64,000 nt of DNA from Nigerium sp. Lineage in GTDB: Bacteria > Actinomycetota > Actinomycetes > Propionibacteriales > Propionibacteriaceae. The notes beneath the pieces were generated by a model. That model was not told the origin of the DNA. It did not search any database and saw only the letters and a list, made by a program, of their open reading frames with translations. The DNA lies in the NCBI GenBank assembly GCA_016711325.1, contig JADJTH010000009.1:62001-126000 (forward strand), read 5' to 3'. Positions 53,311 to 61,810 of this stretch are shown piece after piece. Every line of letters begins with the position of its first letter. Position 1 is the first letter of the stretch. Position numbers and translations under genes: made by a program.

Positions 53311-54075
53311 ATGATCGGACGTCTGGTCCGCCACGACCTGGCAGCACGACGGGCCGAAGTCGCCGAGATCGCCGAGTTGAGCCCGCGCATGCGCCGCTTC
53401 ACCCTCCGCCTGGCGGCCGGCTCGCCGCCCGTCGCCTTCGAGAGGCTGGCGGTCGGCGACCACGTCAAGCTGGGCTTCCCCGACCCCACCACCGGCAAGC
53501 TGCCGCTGCCGCCGGAGGGCCGCCCGGTCATGCGCGACTACTCGGTGCGCGCGGTGCCCGACCCCGAGCACGTGGTGGTCGACTTCGTGATCCACGGTGC
53601 CGGCCCGGCCACCGACTGGGCCGCGAGCGCGACGGTCGGCTCGGCCATCGGCGTCCTCGGCCCCCGCGGCTCTCACATCCTTCCCGACGACCGCCCCCGC
53701 TACCTCGTCCTCGTCGACGAGTCCGCGCTGCCGGCCGCGGCCCGCTGGCTCGAGGAGGCGCCCGCCGGGGCGTCCGTCGAGGTGGCGATCGAGGCGCCTG
53801 ACGGCGACCTGCCGACGCTGCCGAGGCGCGCTCGGGCGTCCGTCACGCGCGTCGACGGTACGGACGGCGCGGGTCTGGCCGCGCAGTTGCGCTCCTGGGC
53901 GCCGCGACCCGGGGACCTCGTCTGGGCGGCCGGCGAGACCGCCTCGATGCTCGCTGTCCGCCAGACCGCCCGCGCACTGGGCCTGGACGCCGACGACGTC
54001 GACGTGCACGGCTACTGGAAGCGCGGCGTGGCCGGGCGCGACCATCACCAGCCTCTCGACGCCGACGCGTCCTGA
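53311..54075 (+). CDS. Siderophore-interacting protein (ferric-siderophore reductase family)
   Basis: A 254-residue flavoprotein of the SIP/ViuB group, which releases iron from imported siderophores by NAD(P)H-dependent reduction. The FAD-binding segment MRDYSVRAV (RxYTxR-type motif) is near 72-80, the HGPGGPA-like loop reads HGAGPATDWA near 93-102, and the C-terminal domain contains WAAGET near 207-212. The WKRG segment near the C-terminus is also family-like. ATG 53311 has AAAGGGGA upstream. It is first in an operon with a binding protein, two permeases and an ATPase, under an IdeR box. Confidence 0.93.
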   Translation: MIGRLVRHDLAARRAEVAEIAELSPRMRRFTLRLAAGSPPVAFERLAVGDHVKLGFPDPTTGKLPLPPEGRPVMRDYSVRAVPDPEHVVVDFVIHGAGPATDWAASATVGSAIGVLGPRGSHILPDDRPRYLVLVDESALPAAARWLEEAPAGASVEVAIEAPDGDLPTLPRRARASVTRVDGTDGAGLAAQLRSWAPRPGDLVWAAGETASMLAVRQTARALGLDADDVDVHGYWKRGVAGRDHHQPLDADAS

Positions 54076-54137
54076 TCCGACAAGCCCACTCGCCCCCAAC
54101 CATCCCCGACCATCCGGTCACCGACACGAAGGACACC

Positions 54138-55121
54138 ATGGCTTACTCCCGCATCGGCCTCGCCGCTCTCGCAGCAGCCACTGCCCTGGGCCTCGCCGCG
54201 TGCAGCGGCGCGCCGGCCACCCCCTCCCCCAGCGCACCCGCCGCACAGACCACCGTCACCGTCACCGACAACAACGGCGACCACACCATCAGCGTGCCGC
54301 CGACGTCGGTCGTCGCCCTCGACAACCGCACCTTCCAGACGCTCTACGACTGGAACGTCAAGCTGTCCGCCGCCCCGCGCGCGCTCATTCCCTCGACGAT
54401 CGGCTACGCCACCGACGAGTCGATCCCCGACATCGGCACCCACGGCGACCCGAAGCTCGAGCTCATCGTCGCGGCCGAACCCGACCTCATCATCAACGGC
54501 CAGCGTCTGACGAGCCAGTTCGACAAGATCGCCGCCGACAACCCGGACGCCGTCCAGCTGCTGCTCGACCCGCGCAAGGGTGAGCCGTTCGACGCCGAGC
54601 TGAAGCGCCAGATCACCGTCCTGGGCAAGGCCTTCGGCAAGGACGCGGAGGCCGCGGCGCTCACCCAGAAGTTCGACGAATCGATCAAGGCCGTCAAGGG
54701 CGCCTACAAGACCGACGACACCGTGATGGCCGTCATCGTGTCCGGCGGCAAGATCGGCTACGTCGCGCCGACCACCGGTCGCACGCTCGGGCCGCTGTTC
54801 GACATCTTCGGCTTCACGCCGTCGCTGAAGCAGGAGGGCAGCGAGGACCACCAGGGCGACGACATCTCCGTCGAGACCATCGCCGCCTCGAACCCCGACT
54901 GGCTCCTGGTCATGGACCGCGACGCGGCCATCGCCGCCGGCGAGCCGGACTACAAGCAGGCCAGCACCGTCATCGAGCAGTCGGAGGCGCTGAAGAACGT
55001 GCCGGCCGTCACGAAGGGACAGGTCGTCTACATGCCGGCCGACACCTACACCAACGAGGGCATCCAGACCTACACCACGTTCTTCACCGAACTGGCCACG
55101 GCCATGGCCGCCGCCAAGTGA
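54138..55121 (+). CDS. Iron-siderophore ABC transporter substrate-binding lipoprotein (YclQ/CeuA-like)
   Basis: A 327-residue extracytoplasmic receptor. The lipobox LAAC puts the lipidated Cys at 22, followed by a Thr/Pro/Ser linker. The fold is helical-backbone type III: ALDNRTFQTLYDWNVKL near 54-70, EPDLIINGQRL near 115-125, and GDDISVETIAASNPDWLLVMDRDAAI near 237-262. These segments resemble the YclQ/CeuA/FatB group that binds catecholate siderophores. It lies 62 bases after the SIP gene and before the permeases. Confidence 0.92.
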   Translation: MAYSRIGLAALAAATALGLAACSGAPATPSPSAPAAQTTVTVTDNNGDHTISVPPTSVVALDNRTFQTLYDWNVKLSAAPRALIPSTIGYATDESIPDIGTHGDPKLELIVAAEPDLIINGQRLTSQFDKIAADNPDAVQLLLDPRKGEPFDAELKRQITVLGKAFGKDAEAAALTQKFDESIKAVKGAYKTDDTVMAVIVSGGKIGYVAPTTGRTLGPLFDIFGFTPSLKQEGSEDHQGDDISVETIAASNPDWLLVMDRDAAIAAGEPDYKQASTVIEQSEALKNVPAVTKGQVVYMPADTYTNEGIQTYTTFFTELATAMAAAK

Positions 55122-55214
55122 CGGCTGCCTGATCCGACGACCGTGGGGAAGGAGCGTGACGCGCACCCCCGTCACGCTCCCTCCCCCGATCTCTCCCCCC
55201 GACTTGAGGTGTTG

Positions 55215-56201
55215 ATGACCACCACCCTCGCGCCCCCCGCCCGCGCCCGCGCCACGCTCCTCGACGGCAAGCTCGTCGTGGGGCTTGTCGTCGTATCGGG
55301 CCTGCTCGCGGTCTCGCTGTTCACCGGCGTCTACGACATCTTCGGCGACGACTTCGGCGCCGAGATGTTCTGGATCACCCGGGTGCCGCGCACGGTCGCG
55401 CTCGTCCTGTCCGGAGCGGCGATGGCCATGTGCGGCCTGGTCATGCAGTTGCTCACGCAAAACCGCTTCGTGGAGCCCACCACCACCGGAACCACGGAAT
55501 GGGCGGGGCTGGGCCTGATCCTGGTGATGATCCTGGTGCCGGGGCCTTCGCTCGCGGTGAAGATGATCGCGGCGATCGCGTCCGCGTTCGTGGGCACGAT
55601 GGTGTTCTTCGGTTTCCTGCGTCGCGTGTCGCTGCGGTCCTCGCTGATCGTGCCCATCGTGGGCATCATGCTCGGCGCCGTCGTCGGGTCGGTCTCGACG
55701 TTCCTGGCCCTCACGAACAACATGCTGCAGTCGCTCGGGATCTGGTTCGCCGGCAGCTTCGTCGGCATCGCCCGCGGCCAGTACGAGGCGTTGTGGATCG
55801 TGCTGGCCGTCGTCATCGCCGTCTTCGTCCTCGCCGACCGGCTCACCGTGGCCGGTCTCGGCAAGGACATCGCCACCAACGTGGGCGTCAACTACGACCG
55901 GCTGATCCTCATCGGCACGGCGCTGATCGCGATCGCGACCGGCGTCGTGACCGTCGTCGTGGGCAACCTGCCGTTCCTGGGCCTGATCGTGCCGAACATC
56001 GTCTCGATGGTCCGCGGCGACGACCTGCGCAGCAACCTGCCCTGGGTGGCGCTGCTCGGCATCGCGATCGTCACGCTGTGCGACATCCTCGCCCGCACGA
56101 TCATCATGCCGTTCGAGATCCCGGTCTCGCTGGTGCTCGGCATCGTGGGCTCGGTCGTGTTCGTCGGCATGCTGCTGCGCCAGCGGCGACGCCCCTCGTG
56201 A
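55215..56201 (+). CDS. Iron-siderophore ABC transporter permease 1 (FecCD family)
   Basis: A 328-residue membrane protein with about nine hydrophobic helices. RVPRTVALVLSGAAMAMCGLVMQLLTQNRFVEPTTTGTTEW near 57-97 is the family's conserved region, and GNLPFLGLIVPNIVSM near 258-273 is the ATPase-contacting segment. ATG 55215 (MTTTLAP) has GAGG before it; an upstream start at 55143 is unlikely. It pairs with the next gene as a heterodimeric channel. Confidence 0.92.
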   Translation: MTTTLAPPARARATLLDGKLVVGLVVVSGLLAVSLFTGVYDIFGDDFGAEMFWITRVPRTVALVLSGAAMAMCGLVMQLLTQNRFVEPTTTGTTEWAGLGLILVMILVPGPSLAVKMIAAIASAFVGTMVFFGFLRRVSLRSSLIVPIVGIMLGAVVGSVSTFLALTNNMLQSLGIWFAGSFVGIARGQYEALWIVLAVVIAVFVLADRLTVAGLGKDIATNVGVNYDRLILIGTALIAIATGVVTVVVGNLPFLGLIVPNIVSMVRGDDLRSNLPWVALLGIAIVTLCDILARTIIMPFEIPVSLVLGIVGSVVFVGMLLRQRRRPS

Positions 56202-56214
56202 TCGGAGGTTCCTC

Positions 56215-57291
56215 ATGACCATCGCCACCACCGACCGCACGAGCGGTCCGGCGTCCCAGCCCTCACCCCCGCGCACGGTGGACGCCGCCGAGCGACGCAG
56301 CGGCGCCTTCCGGACGGCGCGTGCCCACCGGCGCTACTGGTGGATCGTCGGCGGCCTGCTCGCTCTTGCGCTCGTCACCTCGTTCGGGCTCGTGTGGTGG
56401 GGCAACCCCATGCCGATCGAGCACCCCGGCTTCTGGCGCATCGCCCGGCGCCGGGCCATCACCGTCGTCGTCCTGCTGATCGTCGCCGTCTGCCAGTCGC
56501 TCGCCACCGTGGCGTTCCAGACGGTCACCAGCAACCGGATCATCACGCCGTCGATCATGGGATTCGAGTCGCTGTACCGGGCCGTGCAGACGACGATGGT
56601 CTACCTGTTCGGGGTCGCCGGAGTGGTCGCGCTGAACAACCTCCAGAGCTTCGTGCTCCAGGTCGCGCTGATGGTCGGCCTGGCGTGCGCGCTGTACGGC
56701 TGGCTACTGACCGGGCGCTACGCGAACCTTCAGGTGATGCTGCTGGTCGGCATCATCATCGGCACCGGGCTCGGGTCGGTGGCGTCCTTCATGCAGCGCA
56801 TGCTGACCCCGAGCGAGTTCGACGTGCTCACCGCGCGCATGTTCGGCTCGGTCGGCAACGCCGACGTCGCCTACTTCCCCGTCGCGATCCCGCTGATGGT
56901 CGTGGCGGGCGGCGTCCTGTGCTTCCTCGCCCGCACGCTGAACGCCGTGGCCCTCGGCCGGGAGGCGGCCACCAATCTCGGCGTCCCCCACCGCCGCACC
57001 CTGATCACCGTGCTGGTGGCGGCCGCCACCCTGATCGCTGTCTCGACTGCCCTGGTCGGCCCGATGACGTTCCTCGGCTTCCTGGTGGCCACTCTCTCCT
57101 ACCAGTTCGCCGACACACACGACCACCGCTATCTCCTGCCCATGTCGGTGCTGATCGGCTTCGCCGTGCTCACGACCGCCTACTTCGTCATGCACCACGT
57201 CTTCTACGCCTACGGCGTCGTGTCCATCCTCATCGAACTGGTCGGCGGCACGCTGTTCCTGATCGTCATCCTGAAGAAGGGTCGCCTGTGA
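56215..57291 (+). CDS. Iron-siderophore ABC transporter permease 2 (FecCD family)
   Basis: A 358-residue partner permease. A hydrophilic N-terminus of about 40 residues precedes about nine helices. LATVAFQTVTSNRIITPSIMGFESLY near 95-120 and GPMTFLGFLVATLSYQF near 281-297 are the family regions. It starts 13 bases after permease 1 and its stop overlaps the ATPase start as GTGA. The pair resembles YclN/YclO-type permeases. Confidence 0.92.
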   Translation: MTIATTDRTSGPASQPSPPRTVDAAERRSGAFRTARAHRRYWWIVGGLLALALVTSFGLVWWGNPMPIEHPGFWRIARRRAITVVVLLIVAVCQSLATVAFQTVTSNRIITPSIMGFESLYRAVQTTMVYLFGVAGVVALNNLQSFVLQVALMVGLACALYGWLLTGRYANLQVMLLVGIIIGTGLGSVASFMQRMLTPSEFDVLTARMFGSVGNADVAYFPVAIPLMVVAGGVLCFLARTLNAVALGREAATNLGVPHRRTLITVLVAAATLIAVSTALVGPMTFLGFLVATLSYQFADTHDHRYLLPMSVLIGFAVLTTAYFVMHHVFYAYGVVSILIELVGGTLFLIVILKKGRL

Positions 57292-58046
57292 TCTCGCTGT
57301 CCCACGTCACCAAGCGGTACTCCAGTACCGTCGGGATCGGCCCGTTCGACCTGCAGCTGCCCAAAGGCGGCGTCACCGCGCTGATCGGGCCCAACGGTGC
57401 CGGCAAGTCGACCATGCTCACCATGATCGGACGCCTGCTGGACATGGATTCCGGCTCGATCGAGGTCGCGGGCTACGACATCGCCTCGACGAAGTCGCGC
57501 GATCTCGCGAAGATCCTGTCGATCCTGCGCCAGGAGAACCACTTCATCACCCGACTCACGGTGCGCCAGCTCGTCGGCTTCGGACGCTTCCCGTACAGCC
57601 AGGGACGCCTCACCGTCGACGACGAGCGGATCATCAGCCGCTACATCGACTTCCTCGACCTCGGGGAGCTGGAGTCGCGCTATCTCGATCAGCTCTCCGG
57701 CGGCCAGCGGCAGCGTGCCTACGTCGCGATGGTGCTGTGCCAGGACACCGAGTACGTGCTCCTCGACGAGCCGCTCAACAACCTCGACATCGCCCATTCC
57801 GTGGCGATGATGCGGCATCTGCGCCGGGCGGCCGAGGAGTTCGATCGCACGATCATCGTCGTGCTGCACGACATCAACTTCGCCGCCACGTACGCCGACT
57901 ACATCTGCGCGCTCAAGAACGGCGTCCTCGCTCGCTTCGGCACTCCCGGCGAGATCATGCGCGACGACGTCCTCACCGAGATCTTCGAGACGGACATCAC
58001 GGTGATCGAGACCCCGGGACGCCCCCTCGTCGCGGTCTACTTCTGA
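57288..58046 (+). CDS. Iron-siderophore ABC transporter ATPase (FepC/YclP-like)
   Basis: A 252-residue ATPase energising the two permeases. Walker A GPNGAGKST is at 34-42, the Q-loop RQEN at 81-84, the signature LSGGQ at 136-140, Walker B YVLLDEP near 156-162, and the switch His in VVLHDIN near 190. GTG 57288 is supported by overlap with the permease stop and by the family N-terminus (ISLSHVTKRY). It is the last gene of the operon and converges with the deacetylase gene. Confidence 0.94.
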   Translation: MISLSHVTKRYSSTVGIGPFDLQLPKGGVTALIGPNGAGKSTMLTMIGRLLDMDSGSIEVAGYDIASTKSRDLAKILSILRQENHFITRLTVRQLVGFGRFPYSQGRLTVDDERIISRYIDFLDLGELESRYLDQLSGGQRQRAYVAMVLCQDTEYVLLDEPLNNLDIAHSVAMMRHLRRAAEEFDRTIIVVLHDINFAATYADYICALKNGVLARFGTPGEIMRDDVLTEIFETDITVIETPGRPLVAVYF

Positions 58047-58061
58047 CCGGGATCCCCACCC

Positions 58062-58988
58062 TCACGGCCGGTCGGGCAGCACCTCGTCCAGCGCCACCAG
58101 CGTGTAGCCGCGCTGCGTGAGACCCCAGATCATGCCGGGAAGCGCGTCGGCGTCCAGCGTGCTGTGGTCGGTCGGGTGCGAGCCGAGGTGCATCAGGACG
58201 ATGCCGCCCGGGCTCGCCCCGTCGAACACGCGCCGGAGCACGGTCTCGGTGCTCTGCCCCTCGGAGGTGCCCTTCCAGCCCAGGGTGTCGACCGTCCAGC
58301 GGAACGGGACGTAGCATTCGGCGTTGACCAGCCTGATCGTGCGCGCGTCGCGGGCGCCGAACGGGAACCGGAAGTACGGCCGGGCGTCCACGCCCGTGGC
58401 GTCCTCGATGCTGGCGTGGCCGCGGGACAGCTGCGCGCGCAGATCGGCGTCGGACAGCGTCGTGAAGTCCGGGTGGGTGTCGGAGTGGTTGCCGACCGGG
58501 TGCTTCTGCGCGATGGCACGGCTCTGCGCCGGGTAGGCCCGCGCGAACTGGCCGGTCAGGAAGAAGGTCGCCGGCGTGTTCGTCGACGCCAGCGTGTCGA
58601 GGATCCGCGTGGCGCCCTCGTCGTTGGCACCGCCGTCGAAGGTGAGCGCCATCACCGTGCGGTCGGTCGGCATGGACGACACGTCCTTGCCGAGGAGCGC
58701 GGCCGGGATGGTGCAGGACACCGGCGACGGCGCGGCGGTCGCGGACGCCGTGGGCCGGCCCGGCGTGGGTGTCGCGACGGGCGTGGTGGGTGTCGCGACG
58801 GGCGTGGTGGGTGTCGCGGCGGGCGTGGTGGGTGTCGCGACGGGCGTGGCCGGATCGGGGCCCGGGGAACTCCGCTCCGAACCCGGCACGATGACGCTCG
58901 TTGACGGTGCGGGCGCAGCGGGCGTGCCCACGCACCCGACGGCGGCGAAGAGCATCGCCGCCGCGAGAAGCACACGGAGCCGCGCCAT
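58062..58988 (-). CDS. Polysaccharide deacetylase-like lipoprotein (NodB domain)
   Basis: A 308-residue exported protein. The lipobox AVGC puts the lipid anchor at Cys19. About residues 40-80 are a Thr/Pro/Val linker made of TTPVATP repeats. The NodB domain (about 108-300) has TFDGG with the catalytic-base Asp118, the metal-binding HSDTHPD near 163-169, RFPFG near 200-205, and LMHLGSH near 264-270. The second Asp of the usual TFDD, a metal ligand, is Gly119 here. Deacetylation of peptidoglycan or a glycan is plausible but uncertain. Confidence 0.88.
   Translation of the reverse strand: MARLRVLLAAAMLFAAVGCVGTPAAPAPSTSVIVPGSERSSPGPDPATPVATPTTPAATPTTPVATPTTPVATPTPGRPTASATAAPSPVSCTIPAALLGKDVSSMPTDRTVMALTFDGGANDEGATRILDTLASTNTPATFFLTGQFARAYPAQSRAIAQKHPVGNHSDTHPDFTTLSDADLRAQLSRGHASIEDATGVDARPYFRFPFGARDARTIRLVNAECYVPFRWTVDTLGWKGTSEGQSTETVLRRVFDGASPGGIVLMHLGSHPTDHSTLDADALPGMIWGLTQRGYTLVALDEVLPDRP
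58762..58848. repeat. 21-bp tandem repeat in deacetylase linker
   Basis: About four near-identical 21-base units (core gggcgtggtgggtgtcgcga), differing by one or two bases, encode the TTPVATP heptads between the lipid anchor and the NodB domain. The period preserves frame. Confidence 0.9.
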
Positions 58989-59117
58989 GCTCCATTCTGT
59001 GCCTCGCTACGGGGAATCGAAAGGGGTCTCCGCTGAGGAATCGCGAAGAAGGGCCTGTGGCAGCCGCTGCCTAATGTCTCGGCACGCGGCGAGGTGCGCC
59101 GCACGGGAGGAGCGGCG

Positions 59118-60134
59118 ATGAGTGCACGGCCCGCAGACGGTGGTTCGCCGCGTCCCCTCCACCCGCGGCGGCGGGGCGCCCGGCTGAGGCGTTGGGCGGC
59201 GGCCGTCGTGTTCGCGTTGATCACGGCCCTGCTGACGGGGCCGCAGGCGTGGGCGTCCGGTGGGGTGTGGCCGCTGGAGGGCCCGGTCGTGCGCGGCTTC
59301 GACCCGCCCGAGGTGGCGTGGGCGGCGGGCCACCGCGGGGTCGACGTGGCGGGTGGACCGGGCGACGCCGTGCGGACGCCGCGCGAGGGCGTCGTGACGT
59401 TCGCCGGCATGGTCGCCGGGCGTCCGGTGGTGGTGGTGGATCACGGAGAGACCCGCACCACCCTGGAGCCCGTCGAGGCGACGGTGCTCGCGGGCAGCCG
59501 GGTCGGTGCGGGCGACGTCGTCGGCCGGCTGATCGCGGGGCACGACTGCCCGTCCGGCGCCTGCCTGCACTGGGGCCTCAAGCGTGGCGACGACTACCTC
59601 GACCCGGTGTCGCTCGTGGGCGGCGACGTCCGGCTGCTCCCCGACGCGGCCGTCGCCCAGATCTCGCGGCGCGCCGACGAACGCCGGGCGCTCGCGGCCG
59701 CGCTCGGCGCCACGGGGGGCTTCGCGGGCGGGTCGGGCGCCCTCGCCGTGCCGACCGACGGCCGGATCACCTCGGTGTTCGGGCCGCGCTTCCACCCGAT
59801 CTTCAAGGAGTGGCGCCTCCACCAGGGGGTCGATCTGTCGGCAGCCTGCGGCACGCCGATCCATGCGGCCGCCGACGGCACGGTGACGCACGTCGGCTTC
59901 GACGCCTCGGGCGGGTGGCGGCTGATCATCGCGCACGGGCCGCTCGGCGGCGTCGACCTGCAGACCGTCTACCTCCACGCCCAGGGCTACCGTGTGCGTC
60001 TCGGCGAACGCGTCGCCCGCGGCCAACTGGTCGGCACGGTCGGCTCGACGGGCTGGTCCACCGGCTGCCACCTGCACTTCTCGACGAAGGCCAACGGACG
60101 CCACGTCGACCCGCAGCCATGGTGGTCGACCTGA
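59118..60134 (+). CDS. Exported M23 protein with two LytM domains
   Basis: A 338-residue cell-wall protein. A basic N-terminus and a hydrophobic segment (26-48) ending AWA form a signal peptide. The first LytM-like domain (about 50-175) has HRGVD at 72-76, but its HxH is replaced by CLHWG. The second (about 205-335) has HQGVD and the canonical HLHF, so only the second seems competent for zinc-dependent hydrolysis. ATG 59118 has GGGAGGAG before it. A plus-strand M23 gene beside xerC is usual in actinobacteria, but there rpsB is normally adjacent. Confidence 0.88.
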   Translation: MSARPADGGSPRPLHPRRRGARLRRWAAAVVFALITALLTGPQAWASGGVWPLEGPVVRGFDPPEVAWAAGHRGVDVAGGPGDAVRTPREGVVTFAGMVAGRPVVVVDHGETRTTLEPVEATVLAGSRVGAGDVVGRLIAGHDCPSGACLHWGLKRGDDYLDPVSLVGGDVRLLPDAAVAQISRRADERRALAAALGATGGFAGGSGALAVPTDGRITSVFGPRFHPIFKEWRLHQGVDLSAACGTPIHAAADGTVTHVGFDASGGWRLIIAHGPLGGVDLQTVYLHAQGYRVRLGERVARGQLVGTVGSTGWSTGCHLHFSTKANGRHVDPQPWWST

Positions 60135-60182
60135 ACCGGACGGTCCGCTCCGGCCGGGTCGTGGCGCGAGGGCTCGCGGCCG

Positions 60183-61142
60183 TCAGGCGCGCGGGTGTGC
60201 CTGGCGGAACGCCTCGCGCACGCGCTCGTTGGTGACGTGGGTGTAGATCTGGGTCGTGCCGAGCGAGGCGTGCCCGAGGATCTCCTGCACGCTGCGCAGA
60301 TCCGCTCCGCCCTCCAGCAGGTGCGTCGCCATCGCGTGGCGCAGCCCGTGCGGGCCGAGGCCGGGGGCGTCCGGAACCGCGTCGAGCGCGGCGTGCACCG
60401 TGCGGCGGACGACGCGCGGGTCGATCCGAGCTCCGCGGGCGCCCACGAACACGGCGTCCCCGGCGCCGGGGCCGGCCAGCAGGCCGCGGACGCCGAGCCA
60501 AGCGTCCAACGCCTCCCGCGCGGGCCCGCCCAGCGGCACGACGCGCTCGCGGTCGCCCTTGCCGCGCACGCGCAGCAGCGAGCGCGCCTCGTCGATGCCG
60601 CCGCGGTCGAGGCCGCACAGTTCCGAGACCCGCACACCCGACGAGTAGAGCACCTCGATCATCGCGAGGTCGCGTCTGGCCAGGGCACGGTCGCGCGCGA
60701 CGGCGACGCCCGTGCCGTCCGCCGCCTCCCGCTCGGCCGCGAGCGCGCGCCCGGTCAAGTGCTCGAACAGCGCTGTCGCGGCGCCCCGGTCGAGCGTCGG
60801 CGGCAGGCGGCGGTCGGTGCGCGGCGCCTGAAGCGCGCTCCCGGGATCGGAGCGCGTCAGGCCGCGGGCGTGCGCCCAGGCGAAGAACACCCGGGCCGCC
60901 GTGGCCCGGCGCGCCATGGTGGTGCGCTCGGCGCCCCGCCGGTGCAGGTCGGCCAGCCAGGCCCGCAGCATCCGGTGATCGACCTCGTCCCACGAAGCCA
61001 CCCGGCGTCCGGCCAGCCACGCGGCCAGGTCGAGCAGATCGCCCGCGTAGGCGCGCCGGGTGTGCGCCGACAGGTTGCGTTCCCAGCGCAAGTGGGCGGC
61101 CCACGCGTCGAGGTCGCGGGCGAGGCCCGGTGCGGGGTCCAT
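60183..61142 (-). CDS. xerC: Tyrosine recombinase XerC
   Basis: Resolves chromosome dimers at dif with XerD. The 319-residue protein has an N-terminal SAM-like DNA-binding domain (about 8-100) and a catalytic domain with Arg171 (SSGVRVSEL), Lys195 (RGKGDRE), His265 and Arg268 (HGLRH), His291 (LGHAS) and nucleophile Tyr300 (IYTH). All six active-site positions are present. ATG 61142 is chosen; the open frame upstream overlaps the def promoter region. It is divergent from def, with 61 bases between them. Confidence 0.94.
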   Translation of the reverse strand: MDPAPGLARDLDAWAAHLRWERNLSAHTRRAYAGDLLDLAAWLAGRRVASWDEVDHRMLRAWLADLHRRGAERTTMARRATAARVFFAWAHARGLTRSDPGSALQAPRTDRRLPPTLDRGAATALFEHLTGRALAAEREAADGTGVAVARDRALARRDLAMIEVLYSSGVRVSELCGLDRGGIDEARSLLRVRGKGDRERVVPLGGPAREALDAWLGVRGLLAGPGAGDAVFVGARGARIDPRVVRRTVHAALDAVPDAPGLGPHGLRHAMATHLLEGGADLRSVQEILGHASLGTTQIYTHVTNERVREAFRQAHPRA

Positions 61143-61157
61143 GGCGCTCAGCGTGCC

Positions 61158-61163
61158 AGAATA
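61158..61163 (-). promoter_or_regulatory. Candidate -10 for xerC
   Basis: TATTCT on the minus strand lies 15 bases before the xerC ATG, giving a very short leader. No clear -35 was seen. Confidence 0.3.
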
Positions 61164-61203
61164 GAAGGGTTGCCCAGGCACCCACCACGCGGACGGAGAC
61201 GAG

Positions 61204-61803
61204 ATGGCGATCGAGGACCTCATGAGCGGCGGCACGGTGCTGCCCATCACCCGCTGGGGCACCGCGGTGATGCATGAGAAGACCGAGCCGATCACCGTCT
61301 TCGACGACGAACTACGCGACCTCGTCCGCGACATGTTCGCCACCATGCGCGCGGCGCAGGGCGTCGGCCTGGCCGCCACGCAGGTGAGTCGCGGGCTCAG
61401 CCTGTTCGTCTACGAGTGCCCGGACGCCGACGAGCGCGTCCGGTACGGCGCCTTCTGCAATCCGGTGGTCGGCACGCCGACCGGGAAGGACCGCCAACTC
61501 GACAAGATCGAGGAGGGCTGCCTGTCCTTCCCGGGCGGCTACCAGCCGCTCGCGCGCCCCGACCGGGCGGTCTGCACGGGTCAGGATCCCTGGGGTGACG
61601 AGATCACCGTCGAGGGCACCGGTTTGCTGGCCCGGTGCCTGCAGCACGAAACGGACCACCTCAACGGCATCGTTTTCGGCGACCGTCTGTCGTCGCGGTC
61701 CTACCGCAAGCTCGAGGAGCAGAAGGACTCGCTCGCTCACCTCTACCCCGACGACTGGCCCGTCACCGCCAAGCGGGCCACGGCCGCGCGGGTGGAGGCC
61801 TGA
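61204..61803 (+). CDS. def: Peptide deformylase
   Basis: Removes the formyl group from nascent proteins. The 199-residue metalloenzyme has motif 1 GVGLAATQ at 53-60, motif 2 EEGCLSFPG with metal ligand Cys106, and motif 3 QHETDHLNG with His148, Glu149 and His152. The C-terminal tail (about 165-199) is longer than in E. coli, as in actinobacteria. ATG 61204 has CGGAGACGAG upstream. It is convergent with the SpoU methyltransferase gene. Confidence 0.96.
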   Translation: MAIEDLMSGGTVLPITRWGTAVMHEKTEPITVFDDELRDLVRDMFATMRAAQGVGLAATQVSRGLSLFVYECPDADERVRYGAFCNPVVGTPTGKDRQLDKIEEGCLSFPGGYQPLARPDRAVCTGQDPWGDEITVEGTGLLARCLQHETDHLNGIVFGDRLSSRSYRKLEEQKDSLAHLYPDDWPVTAKRATAARVEA

Positions 61804-61810
61804 ACCGGCC

